Assembly (NCBI GenBank): GCA_964602515.1
Contig: CAZRRJ010000010.1
Coordinates: 1-64,000 of the forward strand
Length of the DNA stretch: 64,000 nucleotides
DNA from: Carboxylicivirga sp964602515
GTDB taxonomy: Bacteria > Bacteroidota > Bacteroidia > Bacteroidales > Marinilabiliaceae
Direction of reading: 5' to 3'
The notes under the pieces: generated by a model
Database searches by the model: none
What the model saw: only the letters and a program-made list of their open reading frames with translations
Told to the model about the DNA's origin: nothing
Made by a program: the position numbers and the translations under genes
Shown here: in pieces, positions 37,645-46,100 of the stretch
How positions within the stretch are numbered: the first letter of the stretch is position 1
Layout: each line of letters starts with the position of its first letter

Positions 37645-39171
37645 ATGAGTTACCATCCATACAAGTTTCTGAAAAAAAGAATTGTAGCCCTGTTTTTTAC
37701 ATTTATATCTTTATACCTTAACGCACAAACCAGTTCTATTACTCCTAAATATGAGATGCGTGGTGTATGGGTTGCCACAGTTGCCAACATTGACTGGCCA
37801 AGTAAACCCGGACTAAAAGTTAAAGAACAGAAGCAAGAAGCGCTTTCCATTATATCACATATTAAAGCACTTGGCTTAAATACAATTTTTCTACAGGTGC
37901 GTCCTGCTTCTGATGTACTTTATAACTCTGAATATGAACCCTGGTCAAAAGTTTTAACCGGTGTTGCAGGTCAATCGCCAAAATACGATCCTCTTGATTT
38001 TTGGATTAAAGAAGCACACAAAAAAGGTTTAGAGCTTCATGCATGGATTAATCCCTACCGAGCTTCAATGAATTTAAAAGATAAACTCCCACTTAAACAC
38101 CCCTACTATACTACCCCTGATATGTTTGTGAAATATGGTAATAAATTATATTATAACCCAGCAGCTCCTGAAGCTAAAAAACACATCAACAAAATTGTAA
38201 AAGAACTTGTTACGAATTACGCAATCGATGGTATTCATATGGATGATTACTTCTATCCTTACCCTATAAAAGACGAAGAATTTCCGGATTCTACTAGTTT
38301 TGAACTATATGGTAAAGAAAAGTTTAATAATATCAATGCCTGGCGACGTGAAAATGTAAACCAGACCATACGTTCCATTAAAAAAACTATTTCAGATACA
38401 AAGCCCTGGGTACAATTTGGAATAAGCCCTTTTGGTGTTTGGCGAAACAAAAAAGATGATCCAAGAGGTTCGGATAGTAATGCAGGAACAACAAACTACG
38501 ATGGTTTACACGCAGATATTTTACTCTGGATGGAAAACAAATGGATTGATTATGTTGCACCACAACTCTATTGGGGAACTTCGCATCCTGTTGCAAATTA
38601 TATTAAGCTCGCAAAATGGTGGGATGCTAACCATTACAATATTCCAGTATATATTGGACACGGTATATACAAAACAGGCAACAATACACCTGATTGGAAA
38701 GATAGTAACCAACTTCCTTCTCAACTAAATTATGTCAGAGATCTACAAAACCTATCCGGCAGCATTTTCTTCAGCTACAAACATTTTAATCGTGATTTAT
38801 CCGGTTTTCAGGATACGCTTATTAGCAATTTTTATAATACCAAAGCTCTTACGCCTCATATAAAAACAGGTAGTACAACTAATCACATTACAATAAGCAA
38901 ACTAAGAGCCAGTAAAAGAAAAATTAAATGGAAGGTACGTGGTAACAACAAAGATCTCAATACCAGGTACATTCTCTATTTCTATAAAGCTTTTGATGCT
39001 TTTAATCCGGATAATCCAAAATATATTATTGATGTTTGTAATCAAAAGTCTTATAAATTACCAGAAAAACTATCTGCTCACCAGCAAACATATTTTGTCA
39101 GGGTTACTGCTTTAGATTCGTATAATACAGAAGGGGACTTAAGTGAGCCTGTGCAGTTAATTATTAATTAA
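37645..39171 (+). CDS. GHL10-family (DUF187) glycoside hydrolase-like protein, secreted
   Basis: This 508-residue exported protein has a signal peptide (about residues 1-28, ending LNAQ) and a TIM-barrel glycoside hydrolase-like 10 domain (about 36-395). Family blocks are EMRGVWVATVANIDWP, NTIFLQVRPASDVLY, LELHAWINPYR and YAIDGIHMDDYFYPYP. A C-terminal fibronectin-like region follows (about 415-508). Some relatives act on peptidoglycan lacking peptide stems; others are uncharacterised. It is monocistronic, divergent from the hybrid kinase. Confidence 0.85.
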   Translation: MSYHPYKFLKKRIVALFFTFISLYLNAQTSSITPKYEMRGVWVATVANIDWPSKPGLKVKEQKQEALSIISHIKALGLNTIFLQVRPASDVLYNSEYEPWSKVLTGVAGQSPKYDPLDFWIKEAHKKGLELHAWINPYRASMNLKDKLPLKHPYYTTPDMFVKYGNKLYYNPAAPEAKKHINKIVKELVTNYAIDGIHMDDYFYPYPIKDEEFPDSTSFELYGKEKFNNINAWRRENVNQTIRSIKKTISDTKPWVQFGISPFGVWRNKKDDPRGSDSNAGTTNYDGLHADILLWMENKWIDYVAPQLYWGTSHPVANYIKLAKWWDANHYNIPVYIGHGIYKTGNNTPDWKDSNQLPSQLNYVRDLQNLSGSIFFSYKHFNRDLSGFQDTLISNFYNTKALTPHIKTGSTTNHITISKLRASKRKIKWKVRGNNKDLNTRYILYFYKAFDAFNPDNPKYIIDVCNQKSYKLPEKLSAHQQTYFVRVTALDSYNTEGDLSEPVQLIIN

Positions 39172-39575
39172 AATTTAGCAGAGAAATGTAAAAAATGAAG
39201 GAAAACAAAAACAATTTTCTCTCCAATATTGGCTATACTAACAATAATGGTCGCACCTCTTACAAAGCACTCATAAAATGACTCAATAACAGCCCCAGTC
39301 ATTACAAAGCATATTTACACTAACACAATTACATATCTTGTCAATACAACAAACACTTACAGTGGTTGCAAAAAAGCATCGCAGTCATTCAATAACTATC
39401 ACAAAGTTTACAATATACTTCAAGAGCTTTCCAAGGTATGCCTTCCTAAATTTTTTAACAACTACAAAGTCAATTTTACAAAATATATCCAGGAGACTAT
39501 TGCTTAGCAGTGTTTTTTTCAGATCAGTTATAAAACAATCTATGTTCTCTTGTGTTTCAATGCAAAACTAAACTG
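39172..39575. other. Intergenic region before the flavin reductase gene
   Basis: About 400 bp without a supported gene, tRNA or clear terminator. A frame on the plus strand (39338-39571) has no signature and an unlikely composition. Several short CATTACAAAGC/CTTACAAAGC strings occur near 39258-39310 but do not form a regular repeat. Confidence 0.35.
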
Positions 39576-40241
39576 ATGATAACACAAAAACGTAAACCAT
39601 TAGTGCCTGTTCAGATAAAAGAAAATAAAATACTTAACGAAGGTGTTCACTACATTTCAATGGATAAACCTTTTCGTTTTGAAGCAGGTCAGGTCGTAGG
39701 TTTAGCACTAAAAGCAAATGACGAACCACGGCTTTATTCCATCGCATCAGGACAAAATCAAACGATACTTAGTATTCTGTTTGATGTAAAACCTGATGGT
39801 AAATTAACTCCTCAGCTATCCCAAGTAAAAAGTGGCGATACTGTGTATATTTCTGAGCCTTTCGGTAAATTTCTATGTCAATCAACTCCTGCAACATGGA
39901 TTGCAACAGGTACAGGAATTGCACCATTCGTATCGCTTATTAAGTCGGGCTACAAAGCCAATATTACATTGTTACACGGTGCACGCACCTTGGATAAATT
40001 CTTTTTCCAGGATTTATTTATTAAAGAATTAAAAAACAACTACCTCCGCTTTTGCACTGCCGAATCAAACGATTCAGTATCAAAAGGCCGTTTAACATCC
40101 TACCTTCAAAATCACAAAGGCCTTTCTACAGATAATAAATACTATCTTTGCGGTAGTCCTCAAATGGTAATTGATGTTCGGGAAATTTTGATTTCTAAAG
40201 GTATATCATTTGATAATATAATAGCAGAAATTTACTTTTAA
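39576..40241 (+). CDS. Ferredoxin-NADP reductase-like flavoprotein
   Basis: This 221-residue cytoplasmic protein belongs to the ferredoxin/flavodoxin reductase superfamily. The FAD site RLYSIAS (about residue 58), the NAD(P) site ATGTGIAPFVSLIKSG (about 110-125) and the C-terminal YYLCGSPQMVIDVREIL are present. The protein is shorter than most members and ends right after this block. The ATG at 39576 is preferred to a GTG 8 codons upstream. The rlmN gene follows after four bases; since RlmN is a radical SAM enzyme needing electrons, a supply role is a possible but unproven link. Confidence 0.8.
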   Translation: MITQKRKPLVPVQIKENKILNEGVHYISMDKPFRFEAGQVVGLALKANDEPRLYSIASGQNQTILSILFDVKPDGKLTPQLSQVKSGDTVYISEPFGKFLCQSTPATWIATGTGIAPFVSLIKSGYKANITLLHGARTLDKFFFQDLFIKELKNNYLRFCTAESNDSVSKGRLTSYLQNHKGLSTDNKYYLCGSPQMVIDVREILISKGISFDNIIAEIYF

Positions 40242-40245
40242 AATT

Positions 40246-41289
40246 ATGGTGAAAGAGGGATTATACGGGAAAACACTAAGTGAGTTAAAAGCATGTGTGG
40301 TTGAATTGGGTTTACCTGCCTTCACTTCAAAACAAGTTGCTGACTGGCTTTATAAAAAACACGCTTCATCAATTGATGAAATGACTAATCTGTCGAAAAA
40401 AGCACGGCTTTTATTAGGTGAAAAATTTGAAATCGGACTTTCTCCACACCAATCAGTTCAGGTATCGGCAGATAGTACTAAAAAATATTTATTCCAAACT
40501 TCAGAAAACCAATTTATTGAAGCAGCTTATTTGCCTGAAAAAAACAGGAATACACTATGTATTTCATCCCAGGTAGGCTGTAAAATGGGATGTTTATTTT
40601 GTATGACTGCCAGACAGGGATTTCAGAAACAACTAACTGTTGGAGAAATTTTAAATCAGATTGGTAGTCTTCCTGAAAGAGAAACACTTACCAATTTGGT
40701 TTACATGGGAATGGGAGAACCAATGGATAACATTGACAATGTTTTAAAGAGCTTGGAAATCATTACCTCAGAATGGGGTTACGCTTGGAGTCCCAGACGA
40801 ATAAATGTTTCTACCATAGGCGTTATTCCTGCCATGCATCGTTTTATAGAGGAATCTGAAGCCCACCTTGCAATCAGCTTACACTCACCATTTAACGAAG
40901 AGCGCAAACAACTCATGCCCATTGAAAATGTCTACCCAGCTGAAAAGGTTGTTGAAGCACTTCGTGATTATGATTTTGGCCGTCAGCGACGTATATCTTT
41001 TGAATACATCATGTTTAAGGGAGTTAACGATACCAATAAACATGTTAAAGGCCTATTGCGATTACTTAACGGTGTTAAGTGCCGGATTAACCTAATCCAT
41101 TTCCATCCAATCCCTAACTCTCCCCTTCTTGGAAGTGACCGTGAAACAATGGAATCATTCAGCGATAAGCTCAATCAAAGCGGTATTATCACAACTATTC
41201 GAAAATCTCGTGGTGAAGATATTTATGCAGCCTGTGGTTTACTTTCTACAAAAAAATTAATTACGCAAGACTCTTCTATGGACTATTAA
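40246..41289 (+). CDS. rlmN: 23S rRNA (adenine2503-C2)-methyltransferase, dual-specificity
   Basis: This 347-residue radical SAM enzyme methylates A2503 of 23S rRNA and position 37 of some tRNAs. The cluster motif is CKMGCLFC (about residue 105), followed by MTARQGFQKQLT. The conserved block YMGMGEPMDN and the C-terminal cysteine in IYAACGLL, used for the methyl relay, are all visible. An N-terminal HhH-like domain precedes the barrel. Length fits the family. It is preceded by a flavin reductase gene with a four-base gap, so the two are co-transcribed. Confidence 0.95.
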   Translation: MVKEGLYGKTLSELKACVVELGLPAFTSKQVADWLYKKHASSIDEMTNLSKKARLLLGEKFEIGLSPHQSVQVSADSTKKYLFQTSENQFIEAAYLPEKNRNTLCISSQVGCKMGCLFCMTARQGFQKQLTVGEILNQIGSLPERETLTNLVYMGMGEPMDNIDNVLKSLEIITSEWGYAWSPRRINVSTIGVIPAMHRFIEESEAHLAISLHSPFNEERKQLMPIENVYPAEKVVEALRDYDFGRQRRISFEYIMFKGVNDTNKHVKGLLRLLNGVKCRINLIHFHPIPNSPLLGSDRETMESFSDKLNQSGIITTIRKSRGEDIYAACGLLSTKKLITQDSSMDY

Positions 41290-41332
41290 ACTATAGTTAA
41301 TAATATATATTTTAAACTTTTTTACCATAACA

Positions 41333-41364
41333 TTTGGTTTTATTGCTTCAATGTCATATATTTA
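41333..41364 (+). promoter_or_regulatory. Candidate promoter of ssb
   Basis: TTTG (41333-41336) and TATATTTA (41357-41364, one base off TAnnTTTG) are separated by 20 bp, matching the Bacteroidota -33/-7 layout. The ATG lies 41 bp downstream. Confidence 0.5.
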
Positions 41365-41404
41365 GTTAAATAATTTACTTATTACTAATTTTAAAACACT
41401 CAGA

Positions 41405-41725
41405 ATGCTAAAACTTATTTTAAATGGTACGGTAGGAAAAGATGCCGAAGTTAAAGCTGTAGGCGAACGAAAAGCTATTAATTTTGATGTTGCTGTTTCT
41501 ATGGACTATAAAAACTCAAAGGGTGAAAAAGTAGAAAAAACAGAATGGTTAAGAGCTGTTATGTGGAAAAGTGAAAAACAAAGTACTAAAGTTTCTGAAT
41601 TTCTTAAAAAAGGCCAAAAAGTATTAATTGAAGGAATACCAAGCAGTGAAGGCTACCAAAGTAAGGATGGAACGATAAAATCTTCTCTACATATCACCGT
41701 AAAAGAATTAGAACTTTTAAACTAA
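41405..41725 (+). CDS. ssb: Single-stranded DNA-binding protein, short form without acidic tail
   Basis: This 106-residue OB-fold protein matches SSB over its whole length (start KLILNGTVGKDAEVK, then WLRAVMWKSEKQSTKVSEFLKKGQKVLIEG). The flexible linker and acidic C-terminal tip that recruit partner proteins in most SSBs are absent; it ends HITVKELELLN. It may be an accessory SSB, with a full-length copy elsewhere. Promoter and terminator suggest a monocistronic unit. Confidence 0.88.
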   Translation: MLKLILNGTVGKDAEVKAVGERKAINFDVAVSMDYKNSKGEKVEKTEWLRAVMWKSEKQSTKVSEFLKKGQKVLIEGIPSSEGYQSKDGTIKSSLHITVKELELLN

Positions 41726-41744
41726 TTATTGGTAAAAGCCGACA

Positions 41745-41779
41745 AAAAGCTGCATTGCTTAACAGACGATGCAGCTTTT
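41745..41779 (+). terminator. Terminator of ssb
   Basis: A perfect 11-bp stem (AAAAGCTGCAT with ATGCAGCTTTT) closes a 13-nt loop, 20 nt after the ssb stop, with T-rich sequence following. Confidence 0.75.
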
Positions 41780-41791
41780 CTATCTTATTTT

Positions 41792-41950
41792 AATACTACA
41801 TTGAACTGCTCCTTATTCTTTCACTATTTTCAGCTTATACTGCATTTAAAAACATCGCTAAATTCAAGCTATATATCGGTTTCTCATCTTGCCTAAGGTA
41901 AAATTATTTAAACCAATTTAAGAGTCACATAAAAATCAGAATTGGTATTA
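41792..41950 (+). repeat. Leader block copy A upstream of the 42017 lipoprotein gene
   Basis: Two segments of this non-coding region recur upstream of the giant T9SS gene. They are 41792-41825 (containing AATACTACATT and CCTTATTCTTTCACT) and 41908-41950 (containing CAATTTAAG, GTCACAT and AGAATTGGTATTA). Spacing differs between copies by about 50 bp. Confidence 0.5.
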
Positions 41951-42016
41951 TTTATCTCGTCAGATTATAATGCTTAAGTAAAACTTTCTATTTTTGAATA
42001 GATAAACTTACAAGTA

Positions 42017-42823
42017 ATGAAGATATACTGGATACCCCTTATAATAAGTGTAATTATTGTTTCTGCTTGCGGTCTAAACCAGGCAGAATTGGCAAAAGTT
42101 AAATTTAACAAAGCAGAACAATTATTTGTAAAGAAAAAATATAATGATGCAAAATTAGAGATTGATTCTATAAAAGAACTATTCCCGGAACAAATAGAAT
42201 ATGTTACAAAGAGTAATAACCTACTTAGAAAGATTACTATTGAAGAACAACAACAAAGCCTCATTTTCTTAGACAGCATGTTAGTTATTAAAGAAACCGA
42301 GCTAAAACCGTTAATGAAGAATTTCATTATTTCATCTGATTACGGAAGCGAAAAAATATTGATTCACAAAAGGCAAAAGCCTGAGAATTCATATGCCAGG
42401 ATTTATCTTCGGGCGCATTTAAATTTAGATGGTGATTTTTTTATTTCAAGCAGGTATACAGGATCAACACGCATCTATCACAATCAAATTAAGGTATACT
42501 TTAATAAAAATAATGCACTGAGTGAGATAATTGAAGAAGATGGCCGAAACAATCGTCAATTTGAAGACGGTGAGAACCATTGGGAAGTTGTTAATTACAA
42601 AGGTGGCAAGGACAACGGTGTGATTGATTTTATAGCTAATAATTGGAATCAGCCACTCAAAGTACAATTCAGAGGCAAGAAATACCATTATATCTTAATG
42701 GAGGAATTTGATAAAGAAGCCATTCGTGATGGTTATGAAATTTCGTTTGTCTTAAAAGAAGTAAAACGAATTAAAGAGGAAAAGAAAAAAATAGAAAAAG
42801 AACTGAGAAAGCTAAATGCATAA
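42017..42823 (+). CDS. Lipoprotein of unknown function
   Basis: This 268-residue protein has a lipoprotein signal peptide (lipobox VSAC, cysteine at residue 18). A helical segment (about 25-75) resembles one TPR pair (FNKAEQLFVKKKYNDAKLEID). A beta-rich middle (about 100-235) and a lysine/glutamate-rich coiled C-terminus (about 245-268) follow. No family is recognised. A candidate -7 box (TATTTTTG, 41989-41996) lies 20 bp before the ATG. Its leader shares two sequence blocks with the leader of the giant T9SS substrate downstream, which hints at common regulation or duplication. Confidence 0.7.
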   Translation: MKIYWIPLIISVIIVSACGLNQAELAKVKFNKAEQLFVKKKYNDAKLEIDSIKELFPEQIEYVTKSNNLLRKITIEEQQQSLIFLDSMLVIKETELKPLMKNFIISSDYGSEKILIHKRQKPENSYARIYLRAHLNLDGDFFISSRYTGSTRIYHNQIKVYFNKNNALSEIIEEDGRNNRQFEDGENHWEVVNYKGGKDNGVIDFIANNWNQPLKVQFRGKKYHYILMEEFDKEAIRDGYEISFVLKEVKRIKEEKKKIEKELRKLNA

Positions 42824-43162
42824 GTATACCTTTCGAACGCTCTTCTTTTGCAATGCAGTGTTTGTTTCTTTATCTCAATTACATATTTTATTATTGCAAC
42901 CTAACTCATCATCTTAACAAACACACAAATCATTAATTCTGAGTAGTTAAAAGTCAAGATAGTAAATTTACCAAATACTACATTAAAAACACGCCTTATT
43001 CTTTCACTCTAATTGCATTGTACAAACAAAAACTATTCAAAACAATTTTAAGGCTCACTTCATAATAGAATTGGCATTACCATATCGTTCATAATCATTT
43101 TCTTTCGTTTCATCAAAAAAGTACACAAAAAGCCGGAAACCTTAATAACTTTAGGTGTTAAG
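42824..43162 (+). repeat. Intergenic region carrying leader block copy B
   Basis: No gene was recognised. Blocks 42974-43008 (AATACTACATT, CCTTATTCTTTCACT) and 43039-43078 (CAATTTTAAG, CTCACTT, AGAATTGGCATTA) repeat those upstream of the 42017 gene in the same order. Confidence 0.5.
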
Positions 43163-43182
43163 TTTATTGTATAAACAATAAA
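43163..43182 (+). promoter_or_regulatory. Inverted repeat immediately before the giant T9SS gene
   Basis: Eight-base arms TTTATTGT and ACAATAAA flank ATAA and end 3 bp before the ATG at 43186. A folded mRNA or bound protein here would cover the translation start region. Confidence 0.4.
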
Positions 43183-43185
43183 AAT

Positions 43186-46100
43186 ATGCAGACCAACACC
43201 ACTATTAATAAGTCACTTAAAATTACTTGCATAAGTTTATTGGCAATATTGTTCTCGGGAATAACCTATGGGCAGGAAATCTCCATTACAGGTACTAATG
43301 GAGAAGAAGGTGTTACTGACGGCATATATATATTAAAACCTTTGGCTCCCGCCAGTACTTTTTCTGCTGGTGGAACCATAACAATATCCTTTTCCGGTAC
43401 TGCCACTGAAGGAACTGATTATACCGTCTTAGAAAAAACAATCACATATAATACCGGGGATGTATCAATCCCGGTAACGTTAAACATAACGAATGATGAT
43501 GTTGTTGAAAATACTGAAACAGTTATTATAACGCTTGTATCTGTTACTGGCAGTGCAACCATTGGTGTATCCAATAATATTAGTATTGACCTTACAGACA
43601 ACGATGAAGCTTTACTTTCCATATCCTCCTCCTCTCCGATTACTGAAGATGGAACCCATAATGCTTTTACAGTTATTTCATCAAACGTGATTACAACGGA
43701 TCTTACTGTAACTGTAACAGCTTCCGGCTCTGCCACTGAAGGCTCTGATTACTTACCCCTAACTTCTCCATATACCCTCATATCTGGACAAACCTCGTTT
43801 ACTATCCCTATAACTGTTACCAGTGATAATTTAGCTGAGGGAGATGAAACCATTATACTCTCTCTAAGTGATCCGGCAGCAACAAACGTAAACCTTGGCG
43901 TTTCCAGCATTTCGACTATAATTACAGACGATGATAATGCTAATTTTATCTTAATTCCAAATGGCCCAATAGCAGTTAATGAAGGCAGTACGGATCAAAC
44001 TTTTTCTGTAGTGCTAAGTGCACAACCCATATCAGATGTGGTAATTAAATTAACTTCTGACAACCCTATGGCTGCTGATGTGGATAAAACTTTGCTTACA
44101 TTCTCTAATTCTACATGGAATACCGAACAGATCGTTTCCATTAGTGCTCAACAAGACGCTAACCTAATTGATGAAAATGTTACTGTTACAGCGGCTATCG
44201 TGGATGAAGATAGTGATGATGCGTTTGATATTATTCCTAATAAGACAATTTCCATTAATGTAAGTGATGATGACACTGCCAATTTTATCTTAACTCCAAA
44301 TGGCCCAATAGCAGTTAATGAAGGCAGTACGGATCAAACTTTTTCTGTAGTGCTAAGTGCACAACCCATATCAGATGTGGTAATTAAATTAACTTCTGAC
44401 AACCCTATGGCTGCTGATGTGGATAAAACTTTGCTTACATTCTCTAATTCTACATGGAATACCGAACAGATCGTTTCCATTAGTGCTCAACAAGACGCTA
44501 ACCTAATTGATGAAAATGTTACTGTTACAGCGGCTATCGTGGATGAAGATAGTGATGATGCGTTTGATATTATTCCTAATAAGACAATTTCCATTAATGT
44601 AAGTGATGATGACACTGCCAATTTTATCTTAACTCCAAATGGCCCAATAGCAGTTAATGAAGGCAGTACGGATCAAACTTTTTCTGTAGTGCTAAGTGCA
44701 CAACCCATATCAGATGTGGTAATTAAATTAACTTCTGACAACCCTATGGCTGCTGATGTGGATAAAACTTTGCTTACATTCTCTAATTCTACATGGAATA
44801 CCGAACAGATCGTTTCCATTAGTGCTCAACAAGACGCTAACCTAATTGATGAAAATGTTACTGTTACAGCGGCTATCGTGGATGAAGATAGTGATGATGC
44901 GTTTGATTTTATTCCTAATAAGACAATTTCCATTAATGTAAGTGATGATGACGAGGCCGGATACGAACTATCAAGTACCCCAATTAATATCACAGAAGGG
45001 ACTACCCAACAGTTTTCAATTGTACTTACTGCTCAACCACAAAGTAATGTTATTTTTAAAATCACATCAGAAAATACAGATATAGTAACTGTCAATAATA
45101 ACCTCTTAACATTCGGACAGGATAATTATAATGATCCACAAATAATAACTGTATTTTGTCCTGAAGACATTAATCTGATTGATGAAACATCATCAATAAC
45201 AATAGCAATAGATAAGTCAGCTAGTGACATTGCATTTAGCAATCTTGCCAATGAAATTATTTCAGTAACAACATTAGATAATGACGAAGCAAATTTTACT
45301 GTTTCTGTAAGTTCTATAGCAATAACAGAAGGTAATACGGAGCAATTTACAGTTGTTCTTACTTCTCAACCCGAAAGCAATGTTGTTTTTGATATCTCAT
45401 CAACCGATACCGATATTGCGTTTCTAAGTGATAGTCAACTCACCTTTGAACCAAGCAACTACAATATCCCACAAACCATTACTGTTACCTGTCCGGAAGA
45501 TGCTAATCTAACAGATGAAACAACATCAATAACCGTTGCAGTCAACGCAACTGAAAGTAATGATCTTTTTGATGCACTTTCAAAAGAAATCATAGCTGTA
45601 AATACAACAGACGATGACAATGCCGGATATACGATATCAAGTAACTCAATAAATATTACCGAGGGAAGTTCTCAACAGTTTACTGTTCTGCTAACTGCGC
45701 AACCACAGAACAATGTTATTTTTAATATTATTTCAGAAAATACCAATATTGTAAGTGTCAATAGCCCCCAACTTACCTTTGAGCCTGGTAATTATAATAT
45801 TGCACAGACTATTACTCTTTCTTGTCCAGAAGATGTTAACCTTATTGGAGAAACAACATCTGTTATTGTTTCTGTAAATAGTGCCAGTGATAACGCATTT
45901 GATCCTTTACCTGATGAAGTAATTACAGTTAATTCGATCGACAATGACGCGCCAGGCTATACAGTATCAACTGGTTCAATAACTATAACTGAAGGCGAAA
46001 GTAAACAATTCTCAGTTATATTAACAGCACAGCCACAAGACGACGTTTTAATTGATATTACTTCATCTAACACAGCTGTTGCCATCGTAAGCAACGCCCA

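Noticed and set aside
39338..39571. A 77-residue plus-strand frame before the flavin reductase
   Set aside because: No start context or recognisable motif; composition resembles translated non-coding AT-rich DNA.
43942..44958. CRISPR-like or mobile repeat array
   Set aside because: The 339-bp repeats are in frame and encode complete beta-sandwich repeats, so they are protein-level repeats.
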